Shown here: positions 44,359 to 52,357 of the stretch, piece after piece
Position numbering within the stretch: position 1 is the first letter of the stretch
Layout of the letters: each line of letters opens with the position of its first letter
The notes under the pieces: generated by a model
Told to the model about the DNA's origin: nothing
The model's input: only the letters and a program-made list of their open reading frames with translations
Databases searched by the model: none
Made by a program: the position numbers and the translations under genes
Origin: Halobacillus faecis
GTDB lineage: Bacteria; Bacillota; Bacilli; Bacillales; Halobacillaceae
Direction: 5' to 3'
Length of the DNA: 64,000 nt
Assembly (NCBI RefSeq): GCF_007991335.1
Contig: NZ_BJYD01000017.1
Coordinates: 186,001 to 250,000, forward strand

Positions 44359-44839
44359 GGAGATCCCTCCTCATTCCGTCCACTTTATCTACCATCTGAC
44401 GGCGATAGTCTGATAGTTTTGATGCTACTTCCTGATCGAAAGCTCCAATCATTTCAGCTGCTAGAAGTCCAGCATTCTTCGCGCCTGCTTTCCCGATTGC
44501 AACGGTTGCAACGGGAACGCCCCCCGGCATCTGCACGATGGATAAAAGAGAATCCAGTCCTTGCAAAGCTTTCGATTCTACCGGAACTCCGATAACCGGC
44601 AGTGTCGTTTTGGATGCGACCATTCCTGGTAAGTGCGCCGCACCCCCTGCTCCTGCAACAATCACTTTCAACCCTTTTTCCCGGGCTGTATCTGCGTATG
44701 TGAACATATCTTCCGGTGTACGATGTGCCGAGATGATCTCTTTTTCATAATCGATCGAAAGCTCATCCAAAACGCTGCACGCTTCTTTCATCGTTTCCCA
44801 ATCTGAAATGCTGCCCATGATGATGCCTACACTTGCCAT
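44348..44839 (-). CDS. purE: N5-CAIR mutase
   Basis: A 163-residue mutase that moves the carboxyl group to give CAIR, acting with PurK. The start at 44839 ([17 protein letters not shown]) follows AGAGGG; the longer frame would extend into the terminator hairpin. The conserved [11 protein letters not shown] and [15 protein letters not shown] are present. First gene of the purEKBCSQLFMNHD operon, under riboswitch and probably PurR control. Confidence 0.96.
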   Translation of the reverse strand: MASVGIIMGSISDWETMKEACSVLDELSIDYEKEIISAHRTPEDMFTYADTAREKGLKVIVAGAGGAAHLPGMVASKTTLPVIGVPVESKALQGLDSLLSIVQMPGGVPVATVAIGKAGAKNAGLLAAEMIGAFDQEVASKLSDYRRQMVDKVDGMRRDLREN

Positions 44840-44871
44840 CGAATCCCTCTTTTCTTTCGTAGCATTAAAAA

Positions 44872-44916
44872 TGCCTGCTCGACGCCCCTCAAAAAATGAG
44901 AGGAGTCGAACAGGCA
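44872..44916 (-). terminator. Riboswitch expression-platform terminator of purE
   Basis: A long stem of about 20 bp (TGCCTGCTCGACG on one side) with a loop rich in A/T, followed on the minus strand by five T. It lies between aptamer and purE, as expected for an attenuator. Confidence 0.9.
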
Positions 44917-44956
44917 CACGTGTGTCCGGTCTGAGAAAGCGCTAAAGCTTAAGCTC

Positions 44957-45025
44957 CCCTCATAGTCCGGAAATTTACGGTTCCCAGGTAGAGACGTACG
45001 GGCCATATCCCCGTCATATATGAGG
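44957..45025 (-). promoter_or_regulatory. Guanine-class purine riboswitch upstream of purE
   Basis: The minus strand shows the purine aptamer: P1 arms CTCATA/TATGAG, core GGATATGGCCC, loop 3 CTACCTGGGAACCGTAAA, and CCGGACTATGAG. The base pairing with ligand is C (GACTATG), giving guanine/hypoxanthine rather than adenine recognition. Ligand binding should favour the downstream terminator. Confidence 0.93.
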
Positions 45026-45047
45026 TCGTCTATGCAATTCTGCCTTC

Positions 45048-45077
45048 ATCATATCAATTTCTGTTTGCGGATGTCAA
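45048..45077 (-). promoter_or_regulatory. SigA promoter of the pur operon
   Basis: Minus-strand TTGACA (45077-45072), 18-bp spacer, TATGAT (45053-45048), a strong match just upstream of the riboswitch. Confidence 0.85.
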
Positions 45078-45086
45078 CGCAAATAT

Positions 45087-45122
45087 CGAACATTAATAAA
45101 AACGTTACAATTAATCGTTCGG
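45087..45122. promoter_or_regulatory. PurR-box pair upstream of the pur promoter
   Basis: CGAACATTA (45087-45095) faces AATCGTTCGG (45113-45122) with 17 bp between, the inverted arrangement of PurBoxes in B. subtilis. It lies just upstream of the -35 hexamer. PurR repression, relieved by PRPP, is inferred. Confidence 0.75.
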
Positions 45123-45124
45123 TT

Positions 45125-45325
45125 TTATTCCTTCACCGCATGAAATACGATCGTTTTTCCTACAGGTTCCATCACTTTTTCCCCATTACGGGTTTCTTCG
45201 CGGAAAACAGGTTCTTCCGCACGACGGATCGGAGTATAACCTTCTTTCTTCATGCGGTCGAGACATTGACCGATCGTTTCATTTTCCTCGACTTCAAAGC
45301 GCTTCTTGTTGTTCTTTTTGGGCAT
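45125..45325 (-). CDS. yebG: NETI-motif protein YebG
   Basis: A 66-residue basic cytoplasmic protein with the NETI motif in [14 protein letters not shown]. The family is small and uncharacterised and sits upstream of purE in Bacilli, as here. Its start lies inside the 3' end of yebE (32-base overlap), so the two are co-translated. Confidence 0.9.
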   Translation of the reverse strand: MPKKNNKKRFEVEENETIGQCLDRMKKEGYTPIRRAEEPVFREETRNGEKVMEPVGKTIVFHAVKE

Positions 45326-45863
45326 CGCGAATTTTTCCTCTCTTTACGGATTTCACCCAGAATCCACCATGGATCTGCTTCGGTTCATACGCCACGATAA
45401 AAGCTTTTGGATCAATATCCCGAATCGTTTCGTACAACGACAGCTCATACTTCCGAGGCGTCAGAATCTGCATCGCTAGACGGTCACCTTCCATGCCATA
45501 CGCGTACCAGCTTGTAACCCCGTATCCTTTTTCACGAAGTCTGCGGGTGAATTCGATGTCTGGGTCTGAAGATATCACATTAACTGTAATATACCCGAGA
45601 GCAAGCTTCTCTTCAATCTTCATCCCGACGATGACACCAAGACCATACCCGACAGCATAAGCTATGACGTTTTCAATTTGATCCAGGCGGTCGAGGACAA
45701 GCCCCAGTCCGAAGATGTACGTCACGATTTCGAACATGCTGATGAACGCAGCAAAATACCGCTGCCCCTTCAGTGTAAAAATCATCCGGAGGGTGAAAAA
45801 CGAAACATAGACAATGTTGACAGCTAAAATGATTCCAATCAGCAATAATGGATTTTCAAGCAT
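45294..45863 (-). CDS. yebE: UPF0316/DUF2179-type membrane protein YebE
   Basis: A 189-residue protein with three N-terminal membrane helices (about residues 4-24, 35-55 and 61-80) followed by a cytoplasmic DUF2179-like domain ([25 protein letters not shown]). Function is unknown; DUF2179 domains are thought to sense or bind small ligands. Order yebE-yebG-pur is the same in B. subtilis. Confidence 0.88.
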   Translation of the reverse strand: MLENPLLLIGIILAVNIVYVSFFTLRMIFTLKGQRYFAAFISMFEIVTYIFGLGLVLDRLDQIENVIAYAVGYGLGVIVGMKIEEKLALGYITVNVISSDPDIEFTRRLREKGYGVTSWYAYGMEGDRLAMQILTPRKYELSLYETIRDIDPKAFIVAYEPKQIHGGFWVKSVKRGKIRDAQKEQQEAL

Positions 45864-45933
45864 ATTAGAGAGCCTCCTACGCTAGTGTTTGGCAAAAAAC
45901 GTGACATTCACCTAGTCGATGTTCTTTGCATAC

Positions 45934-45963
45934 ACTATAAACCATGAGAAGAGACGTGCACAA
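45934..45963 (-). promoter_or_regulatory. Possible promoter of yebE-yebG
   Basis: Minus-strand TTGTGC (45963-45958) and TATAGT (45939-45934) with an 18-bp spacer. Confidence 0.4.
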
Positions 45964-46007
45964 CAGATTTACAACGCAATCTATGACATTTTTTGGAGGC
46001 CGATGAA

Positions 46008-46433
46008 ATGAATCAATTCAAAGATTGGAAAACCAACCTCGACCGCTTCTTCGGGCAGGATTTCTGGGGAGACTTCGACGGCATGATGAAACCCGCCGTT
46101 CCGGCCATCAACCTGTATCAATACGACAATGAACTGCTCTGCTTCGTCAATATCCCCGGGATGAACCACCCGAAGAATGTTGACGTCCTCGTCGATCATT
46201 CAACATTGACTTTGAGTGGAAAAATTGAGATCAACAACCGCGGTGGACATCAAATCAAATCAGAGATCGCCGACGGCTCGTTTGAAAGAAGCATCGATCT
46301 TCCTTTTCCGGTAAGGCATGACAAAGTGGAAGCGACGTATAAGCATGGACTGCTCGTCATACAGCTCCACCGCTATATTTCCGATTCCACAAAACAGCGA
46401 CCGATTACAATTCGCCATTTAGAGGATGAATAA
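46008..46433 (+). CDS. Hsp20/alpha-crystallin family small heat-shock protein
   Basis: A 141-residue protein with an alpha-crystallin domain at about 40-130 (from AINLYQYDNELLCFVNIPG to KHGLLVIQLHR, containing the G-L-L motif). The N-terminal region is short and aromatic, typical for oligomer formation. Such proteins hold unfolding proteins, and some Bacillus members are in the spore coat. The ATG at 46008 lies 8 bp after GGAGG; a frame extension to a TTG would cover that site. Single gene, convergent with pbuG. Confidence 0.85.
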   Translation: MNQFKDWKTNLDRFFGQDFWGDFDGMMKPAVPAINLYQYDNELLCFVNIPGMNHPKNVDVLVDHSTLTLSGKIEINNRGGHQIKSEIADGSFERSIDLPFPVRHDKVEATYKHGLLVIQLHRYISDSTKQRPITIRHLEDE

Positions 46434-46469
46434 AACCGGCAGCCGATTGCGGCATGCCGGTTTCTTTTT
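46434..46469 (+). terminator. Terminator of the small heat-shock gene
   Basis: AAACCGGCA pairs with TGCCGGTTT around a longer loop, followed by TCTTTTT. Confidence 0.75.
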
Positions 46470-46505
46470 GCCGATCGTGGCGGGTCACTCTAGCTTCCGC
46501 TGACA

Positions 46506-46621
46506 TATTAGCAGCTTTGGTGCTTTTATTAGCAGGTTCAGCGATTATATTAGCAACTTCCAGCATATATTAGCGAGTTTCCCTATTATATTAGCAACTC
46601 CACCTTATCGGTGACATTAGC
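46506..46621. repeat. 21-bp-period degenerate tandem repeat (TATTAGC array)
   Basis: The core TATTAGC starts at 46506, 46527, 46548, 46568 and 46589 (steps 21, 21, 20 and 21 bp), with a weaker CATTAGC at 46615. Flanking bases such as AACTTC are partly shared. It lies between the convergent heat-shock and pbuG genes. Confidence 0.75.
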
Positions 46622-46637
46622 CATTCTATCAGGATCT

Positions 46638-47972
46638 TTACGCCAGGAAGATAAAGTACAGCACAAAAATAACAAACAGGAAGTACATAATCGGATGAAT
46701 TTCTTTTCCGCGCCCCTTCAACACCATCGTAATTGGATAGAAAATGAACCCGATGGCAATACCTGTCGCAATGCTGTAGGTCATCGGCATTGCAGCAATC
46801 GTAAAGAAGGCAGGAACCGCGATTTCAAACTGATCCCAATCGATATTTTTCAGCGCGGAAGCCATGAGCACCCCAACAATAATCAATGCTGGCGCTGTCA
46901 CTTCCGCGGTAACCACAGAAAGTAGCGGAGAGAAGAAAAGCGCCAAAATGAAGAATCCAGCTGTCACCACAGATGTGAAACCTGTACGGCCACCAGCTCC
47001 GACACCAGCCGTGGACTCAATGTAAGAGGTTGTCGTCGAAGTACCGACAGCTGCACCAACAACTGTTGCCGCTGAATCGGCAAACAACGCACGGTTGGCA
47101 CGCGGCAATTTATTATCTTTCATAAAACCAGCTTGCGTCGCTACAGCTACAAGGGTTCCAGCCGTATCGAAAAAGTCGACGAATAAGAACGTCAAAATGA
47201 CGACAAGCATTTCAATCGTAAAAATTTCACCGAAATGGGTGAAGGCAGCACCAAAGGTCGGCGCAACGCTAGGAGCTGTGCTTACAATTTCTCCAAAGCC
47301 AGCCGGGGGAGCAATCAAACCTGTCACCATTCCTGCGATAGATGTCAGGACCATTCCGTAAAAAATACCGCCTTTTAATCCCATTGCCATCAGCATGACA
47401 CTGACGATGATTCCAAAGATGGAAAGCAACGTCGGCCCTGCCGTCAAGTCTCCAAGCTGTACGAGTGTCGCATCACTGTTCTGCACAATCCCGGAGTTCT
47501 GAAAACCGATGAAGGCGATAAACAAGCCGATTCCGGCACCTACCGCGAGCTTTAAGTTTGCAGGAATCGCATCGATGATCATCGTCCGCAGACCTGTTAC
47601 CGTTAACACAATAAAAATAAGTCCAGAAGCCAAAACGCCTGCGAGCGCTGTTTCCCACGGAATCCCGAAACCTAAAACGACCGTGTAGGCGAAAAATGCA
47701 TTCAAGCCCATGCCCGGAGCAAGAGCGATCGGATATTTCGCAAACAATCCCATTATCAGTGTACCGACAGCCGCTGCGATCGCCGTCGCTGTGAATACGG
47801 CTCCTTTATCAATCCTTGTTACACCCTCAGGAAGCTGCTCAATCCCATCAAGTGCAAGGGTAGATGGGTTAACGAACAAAATGTATGCCATTGCGAGGAA
47901 GGTCGTTAAACCTGCCATAAACTCTCTGCGATACGTCGTCCCAAACTTTTCAAACTTAAAAAACTTACTCAT
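46638..47972 (-). CDS. pbuG: Hypoxanthine/guanine permease (AzgA family, PbuG type)
   Basis: A 444-residue purine transporter of the AzgA-like NCS2 group with about 12-13 helices. Signature parts: EFMAGLTTFLAMAYILFVNP near 17-36, MGLNAFFAYTVV near 88-99, FVDFFDTAGTLVAVA near 264-278, and GTSTTTSYIESTAGVGAGGRTG near 308-329. Imports hypoxanthine and guanine with protons in B. subtilis. A guanine riboswitch and a PurR-box pair precede it and fit that role. Located downstream of guaA as in B. subtilis. Confidence 0.95.
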   Translation of the reverse strand: MSKFFKFEKFGTTYRREFMAGLTTFLAMAYILFVNPSTLALDGIEQLPEGVTRIDKGAVFTATAIAAAVGTLIMGLFAKYPIALAPGMGLNAFFAYTVVLGFGIPWETALAGVLASGLIFIVLTVTGLRTMIIDAIPANLKLAVGAGIGLFIAFIGFQNSGIVQNSDATLVQLGDLTAGPTLLSIFGIIVSVMLMAMGLKGGIFYGMVLTSIAGMVTGLIAPPAGFGEIVSTAPSVAPTFGAAFTHFGEIFTIEMLVVILTFLFVDFFDTAGTLVAVATQAGFMKDNKLPRANRALFADSAATVVGAAVGTSTTTSYIESTAGVGAGGRTGFTSVVTAGFFILALFFSPLLSVVTAEVTAPALIIVGVLMASALKNIDWDQFEIAVPAFFTIAAMPMTYSIATGIAIGFIFYPITMVLKGRGKEIHPIMYFLFVIFVLYFIFLA

Positions 47973-48055
47973 AAACGTTTCCTCCCCTTTTCCCTCATTC
48001 TCTTCGGATCGGGCACTCTCTTTATTTTTGTCCCTGACCCTTTTCTTCTTTTTTT

Positions 48056-48068
48056 GGTGCCTGGCACC
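48056..48068. repeat. Palindromic repeat GGTGCCTGGCACC, copy A
   Basis: Perfect except for the centre; the second copy is 15 bp downstream. It lies between the pbuG riboswitch terminator and pbuG. Confidence 0.65.
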
Positions 48069-48083
48069 ACAAGACTATGCCCT

Positions 48084-48096
48084 GGTGCCTGGCACC
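48084..48096. repeat. Palindromic repeat GGTGCCTGGCACC, copy B
   Basis: Identical to copy A; the two copies share the longer core TGGTGCCTGGCACCA-like context in direct orientation. Confidence 0.65.
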
Positions 48097-48114
48097 AAAC
48101 GGAGCACAAAAAAA

Positions 48115-48143
48115 AGACACTCCTGGAAGCTCCAAGAGTGTCT
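48115..48143 (-). terminator. Riboswitch terminator of pbuG
   Basis: AGACACTC-TGGA pairs with TCCA-GAGTGTCT around a short loop, followed on the minus strand by eight T. Confidence 0.9.
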
Positions 48144-48205
48144 ACATCTATACGAAGGAAATGGACGAAAGGTGAAACCTATAGAGGTCTCCCTTATCAT
48201 CTATT

Positions 48206-48281
48206 CACCAACGTAGTCAGACCGATTTACGGTAGTCTGGTAGAAACTCATGGGCCTTATCCCCAAAATTATACGACGGTG
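48206..48281 (-). promoter_or_regulatory. Guanine-class purine riboswitch upstream of pbuG
   Basis: Minus-strand aptamer with core CGTATAATTTTGGGGATAA, loop CTACCAGACTACCGTAAA and CTGACTACG; the ligand-pairing base is C, giving guanine specificity. P1 is partly mismatched. The core reads GATAAGG where the usual form is GATATGG. Confidence 0.9.
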
Positions 48282-48302
48282 TTGCTTTATTCATTTGTCT
48301 CT

Positions 48303-48331
48303 ATCTTACAGGCTTCGACAAGATTCGTCAA
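48303..48331 (-). promoter_or_regulatory. SigA promoter of pbuG
   Basis: Minus-strand TTGACG (48331-48326), 17-bp spacer, TAAGAT (48308-48303). Confidence 0.8.
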
Positions 48332-48339
48332 CCCTAAAT

Positions 48340-48374
48340 CCGAACATTATTATCTAAATTAACTTTAATGTTCG
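48340..48374. promoter_or_regulatory. PurR-box pair upstream of the pbuG promoter
   Basis: CCGAACATTA (48340-48349) faces TAATGTTCG (48366-48374), spaced 16 bp, just upstream of the -35 box and abutting the guaA stop codon. Confidence 0.75.
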
Positions 48375-48375
48375 A

Positions 48376-49914
48376 TTATTCCCACTCAATGGTTGCTGGT
48401 GGCTTACTCGTCACATCGTACACGACACGGTTGATGTGATCGACTTCATTTACGATTCGAGTAGAGATTTTCTCAAGGACGTCCCAAGGAATACGTGCCC
48501 AATCCGATGTCATTCCATCAATGGATGTCACCGCACGGATCCCGATCGTGTAATCATACGTACGTTCATCGCCCATGACCCCAACGGAACGGATGTCCGG
48601 AAGCACGGTGAAGTATTGCCAAATGTCACGGTCAAGACCTGCTTTTTTAATTTCATCACGAAGCACATGGTCAGATTCGCGAACAATTTCAAGTTTTTCC
48701 TCAGTGACTTCTCCAAGCACACGGATGGCAAGACCCGGTCCTGGGAAAGGCTGGCGCCATACAATATGCTCAGGTACACCCAGCTCTGTTCCAAGCGCAC
48801 GTACTTCATCTTTGAACAATGTGTTGAGAGGCTCAATCAATTCGAATTGCATGTCCTCAGGAAGACCACCGACATTGTGATGAGACTTGATCGTCTGTGC
48901 TGTCTCTGTACCACTTTCGATAATATCAGTGTACAACGTCCCTTGTGCCAGGAAGTCGATTTCCTTCAATTTTTCTGCTTCATCATCAAAGACATAAATG
49001 AATTCATTGCCGATGATCTTCCGCTTCCTCTCAGGATCGGATACACCTGAAAGCTTGCTCATGAAGCGGTCTTTGGCGTCAATTTTGACAATGTTCATAT
49101 TAAAGCCGTCTCCAAGGGTGCGCATAACATCATCTGCTTCATTTTTACGGAGAAGCCCATGGTCCACGAAAATACATGTAAGCTGATCACCAATGGCACG
49201 GTGAATCAAAGCAGCGACGACAGAAGAATCCACGCCACCACTCAAGGCACACAACACTTTACGGTCGCCGACTTGTTCACGAATTTTCTCCACTTCCATC
49301 TCGACGACATGTTCCATTGTCCAATCATCGGTCGCCTCACAAACATCGAAAACGAAACTGCGGAGGATGTCATTTCCATATTCAGAATGACGGACTTCCG
49401 GGTGGAACTGAACACCGTACATGCGCGCTTCATCGTTGCTGATGGCGGCTACCGGGCAGGACGGGCTTGTCGCATCCACTTGGAACCCTTCCGGAGCTTC
49501 GATGACTTTATCACTGTGACTCATCCAAACCGTTTGTTCTCTCGGTGTTTTAGCAAAAATAGCCGGCTCTTTTGCCACGTTAATATCTGCTTTTCCATAT
49601 TCACGCTCTTTGGCACGTTCGACTTTTCCACCAAAATGATGGGTCATCAATTGCATACCATAGCAAATCCCAAGGACTGGAATGCCAAGTTCGAAAATCT
49701 GCTCATCACAACGGAAGCTTTCCTCCCCGTAGACGCTGTTCGGTCCACCGGATAGAATGATCCCACTTGGGTTCATCGATTTAATCTCTTCGATGCTCAT
49801 TTTGTGAGAATGAAGTTCACTATACACACCGAATTCACGGATTCTTCGTGTAATCAATTGGTTATACTGGCTCCCGAAGTCCAGCACGAGAATCATACCT
49901 TGCACTTGTTCCAT
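48376..49914 (-). CDS. guaA: GMP synthase (glutamine-hydrolysing)
   Basis: A 512-residue enzyme turning XMP, ATP and glutamine into GMP. The N-terminal amidotransferase domain has [19 protein letters not shown] and the nucleophile Cys in GICYGMQ near 85; the ATP pyrophosphatase P-loop is [10 protein letters not shown] near 225; the C-terminal dimerisation domain ends IEWE. The frame starts with a GTG that overlaps the ribosome site, so the ATG at 49914, 8 bp after AAGGAG, is preferred. It is preceded by a guanine riboswitch. Confidence 0.97.
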   Translation of the reverse strand: MEQVQGMILVLDFGSQYNQLITRRIREFGVYSELHSHKMSIEEIKSMNPSGIILSGGPNSVYGEESFRCDEQIFELGIPVLGICYGMQLMTHHFGGKVERAKEREYGKADINVAKEPAIFAKTPREQTVWMSHSDKVIEAPEGFQVDATSPSCPVAAISNDEARMYGVQFHPEVRHSEYGNDILRSFVFDVCEATDDWTMEHVVEMEVEKIREQVGDRKVLCALSGGVDSSVVAALIHRAIGDQLTCIFVDHGLLRKNEADDVMRTLGDGFNMNIVKIDAKDRFMSKLSGVSDPERKRKIIGNEFIYVFDDEAEKLKEIDFLAQGTLYTDIIESGTETAQTIKSHHNVGGLPEDMQFELIEPLNTLFKDEVRALGTELGVPEHIVWRQPFPGPGLAIRVLGEVTEEKLEIVRESDHVLRDEIKKAGLDRDIWQYFTVLPDIRSVGVMGDERTYDYTIGIRAVTSIDGMTSDWARIPWDVLEKISTRIVNEVDHINRVVYDVTSKPPATIEWE

Positions 49915-49957
49915 TTGTTCCACTCCTTGATCTATAGACTTTATTTTTCATAAAAAA

Positions 49958-50011
49958 ATGGATGGATTCCCTGCCTCAAATCTACGACGACGAAGGCAGA
50001 AATCCATCCAT
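49958..50011 (-). terminator. Riboswitch terminator of guaA
   Basis: A long stem: ATGGATGGATT with AATCCATCCAT plus CTGCCT/AGGCAG further in, followed on the minus strand by seven T. Confidence 0.92.
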
Positions 50012-50036
50012 GTACATACATGTCACGTGATTCCCA

Positions 50037-50107
50037 CCTTCATAGTCAGGGCGTTTACGGTGCCCCGGTAGAGACTCTCGGGCCATATTCCCGAGGATAT
50101 ACGAAGG
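50037..50107 (-). promoter_or_regulatory. Guanine-class purine riboswitch upstream of guaA
   Basis: P1 CCTTCGT/ATGAAGG, core GGAATATGGCCC, loop CTACCGGGGCACCGTAAA and CTGACTATGAAGG; the ligand base is C, so guanine-type. It is the third such element in 5 kb. No PurR-box pair is seen here. Confidence 0.93.
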
Positions 50108-50158
50108 AAGAATGCATCTGATAATTTTCATTCATTCTATCAACCGCATGAAAAGGAA

Positions 50159-52357
50159 TCAAGACAATGTCTTTTTGATTAAATTTTCCCATAATTCAGT
50201 GACTTTAGGCCAGTGTGTACTTTGGGCCTCATTCCTGTAGATGACACGCTCGTAATGGTTGGTCAACCGCCGCATGTCATTCGACTGATAATACCGATCA
50301 ACCGCTAATGCAAACTCACGTAAAGTCTGTTCCGGCTTCCGCTTGAACCCTTTATGATCAAGTACTTTCAATAGGTAATGATAGGCTTTTTCGTACGTTT
50401 CTTCATCTTTGTTTTTCCGGTACTTACGAATGAGCAGCGCTGTCATCCAACGGTACCTTGTAAAGTAAAGAATGATCGCTGCCACAAGAATTGCGCTTAA
50501 CAACACCCATAACCATGTGTAACTTTGATTGGAAGACCCTGCCGCTCCTGCAGCATCAGACCTTTCTTCTTCTTCTATTTGCTGCGGATTCCCCATTTGG
50601 TCTTCTGGTGTTTCACTATCCGGGGCCGCTGCTGGATCTTCCCCTTCTTCTGTTTCCACATCTGTATAGAAGTCCGTGTTGTTCGTGAATCCTTTGGTCG
50701 GCTCAAAAGGCACCCAACCGACCTCAGGGAAATAAACCTCTACCCAGGAGTGGGCGTTCCCGCTTGTGACTTGATATACATTTTGTAAATCATCACTAAG
50801 ATCGGTATCCCGTGTGTCTATGCGCTCTCCTCCAGTAAAGCCTTTCACCCACCGGGCTGGAATCCCTTCAGATCGAAGCATGACGACCATCGATGTTGAA
50901 AAGTTATCACAATACCCGAGCTGGGATTCGAACAAGAACTGATCGACATAGTCTTCATTTTCGTCTGGAACGGGCACATCAGTCGTTGAGTATTCAAAGC
51001 CATTGGAAGAAAAGTAAGACTCGATGGCTTTGGCACGATCATATCGGTTGTCTTCTGCCTCGACAATTTGACCCGCCAGGTTTCTTACACGGTTCGGCAA
51101 ACCATCTGGAAGCTGAAGATACTGATCACGTATTTCTTGAGGATCGTCATCTCCCGCTTCACGTAATTGATCGTATTCAAAAGATGGGTACTCATAATTG
51201 GCGATGAACTCATTCACCTTCGCCGGCGATTCCCCTTTTAACGTGTCCATCTCCCCCGTGTTCTCGTGGACACGAAGTTCATAGTCGTTTGGGAACCTGA
51301 CGAGGGAAGATAATCCATAGGGATAGACCAACTTCCGGAAAGAGGCCTGGCGTGACATTTCAATCATGACCGTCTGCTCTTCCACTTCTACATTGTCCGT
51401 AAATAATTCGTAGGTGATGTTTTGCGGGTCCATGTTGGTCACTGGCTCTTCCAGCGTATCTTCCCAACCTTTGCCTGTGTAGGTATCCTTCGACTCGATG
51501 CGCCAATAACGCTCTCCATCAGCGGTCGCACGGAACACTGGGGTATCGTCTTGAATGAAAGAACCCCCCAGCCGGCTGTCGTCTTCCCCATAACCGACTT
51601 TTTGAACGGTGCCACTGCCACTTCCACCTGGTCCAGCTCCGCCTGCCGCACTTTCAATATAAGGGACAGGGTCCGGCCATTGCGGATCAAGTTTCGGTGA
51701 GGCGTAAGCAGCCGCAGAGGAAAACAAAATGATCGCAAGAAGTGGGAGAGCCCATACTTGTGCTTTTTGCAATCCTTTAAAGGAAATCGATTCTTGATCC
51801 ATCACTTTGGCAAAACTCGATAACCCGAGTGCGACCATGCCAAGGATGAACGTTCTGACAATTGCCCATTTACCATCATAAACCGTAAACGTATCGACGA
51901 CTGTGACATAAATCAGTGTCAACAAAACAAAAAAGAACATCCGGCGGGCAACGACGAACCAGTAATACAGCAAATAGCTCATCAGCCATAAAAGAATCAA
52001 AAACAGTAAACTACGGAAAAGTGGCGTCATCTGCCACCATTCCTGTAACTGGATCATCTGGATATTAAATAGAACCTGGTCATATAAGACTGAAAACCAG
52101 TCACGTGAAAAGATGCGTTCTGCAATATAGAGTCCATCAATGATGAAGGCAAGACCAAGCCCTTTTAAGGGGATGGAGAGATACCACGGCACTTGTATAA
52201 AGGACACAAAGAAGCAGAACGTCGCATAGATAAGAAACACACGAACATCATCAGTATCAGAAATCTGCTCCATCGGCCGCATCCATTCACAGAACAAGAG
52301 AAAACCAGTAATATAGAGAATCAGTTTATAGATGAACGATTGTCGCTCTTCCATCAT
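50159..52357 (-). CDS. yebA: Transglutaminase-like membrane protein (TgpA/YebA type)
   Basis: A 732-residue membrane protein. Six to seven N-terminal helices fill residues 10-215; a large outside part follows with the transglutaminase-like domain whose Cys is in GYCDNFSTSMVVMLRSEG and His in SGNAHSWVEVYFP; a further helix near 600-620 leads to a cytoplasmic DUF4129-like tail. Known relatives (TgpA) are needed for viability in Pseudomonas, but the substrate is unknown. It ends the moxR-DUF58-TgpA operon and overlaps the DUF58 stop by four bases. Confidence 0.9.
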   Translation of the reverse strand: MMEERQSFIYKLILYITGFLLFCEWMRPMEQISDTDDVRVFLIYATFCFFVSFIQVPWYLSIPLKGLGLAFIIDGLYIAERIFSRDWFSVLYDQVLFNIQMIQLQEWWQMTPLFRSLLFLILLWLMSYLLYYWFVVARRMFFFVLLTLIYVTVVDTFTVYDGKWAIVRTFILGMVALGLSSFAKVMDQESISFKGLQKAQVWALPLLAIILFSSAAAYASPKLDPQWPDPVPYIESAAGGAGPGGSGSGTVQKVGYGEDDSRLGGSFIQDDTPVFRATADGERYWRIESKDTYTGKGWEDTLEEPVTNMDPQNITYELFTDNVEVEEQTVMIEMSRQASFRKLVYPYGLSSLVRFPNDYELRVHENTGEMDTLKGESPAKVNEFIANYEYPSFEYDQLREAGDDDPQEIRDQYLQLPDGLPNRVRNLAGQIVEAEDNRYDRAKAIESYFSSNGFEYSTTDVPVPDENEDYVDQFLFESQLGYCDNFSTSMVVMLRSEGIPARWVKGFTGGERIDTRDTDLSDDLQNVYQVTSGNAHSWVEVYFPEVGWVPFEPTKGFTNNTDFYTDVETEEGEDPAAAPDSETPEDQMGNPQQIEEEERSDAAGAAGSSNQSYTWLWVLLSAILVAAIILYFTRYRWMTALLIRKYRKNKDEETYEKAYHYLLKVLDHKGFKRKPEQTLREFALAVDRYYQSNDMRRLTNHYERVIYRNEAQSTHWPKVTELWENLIKKTLS

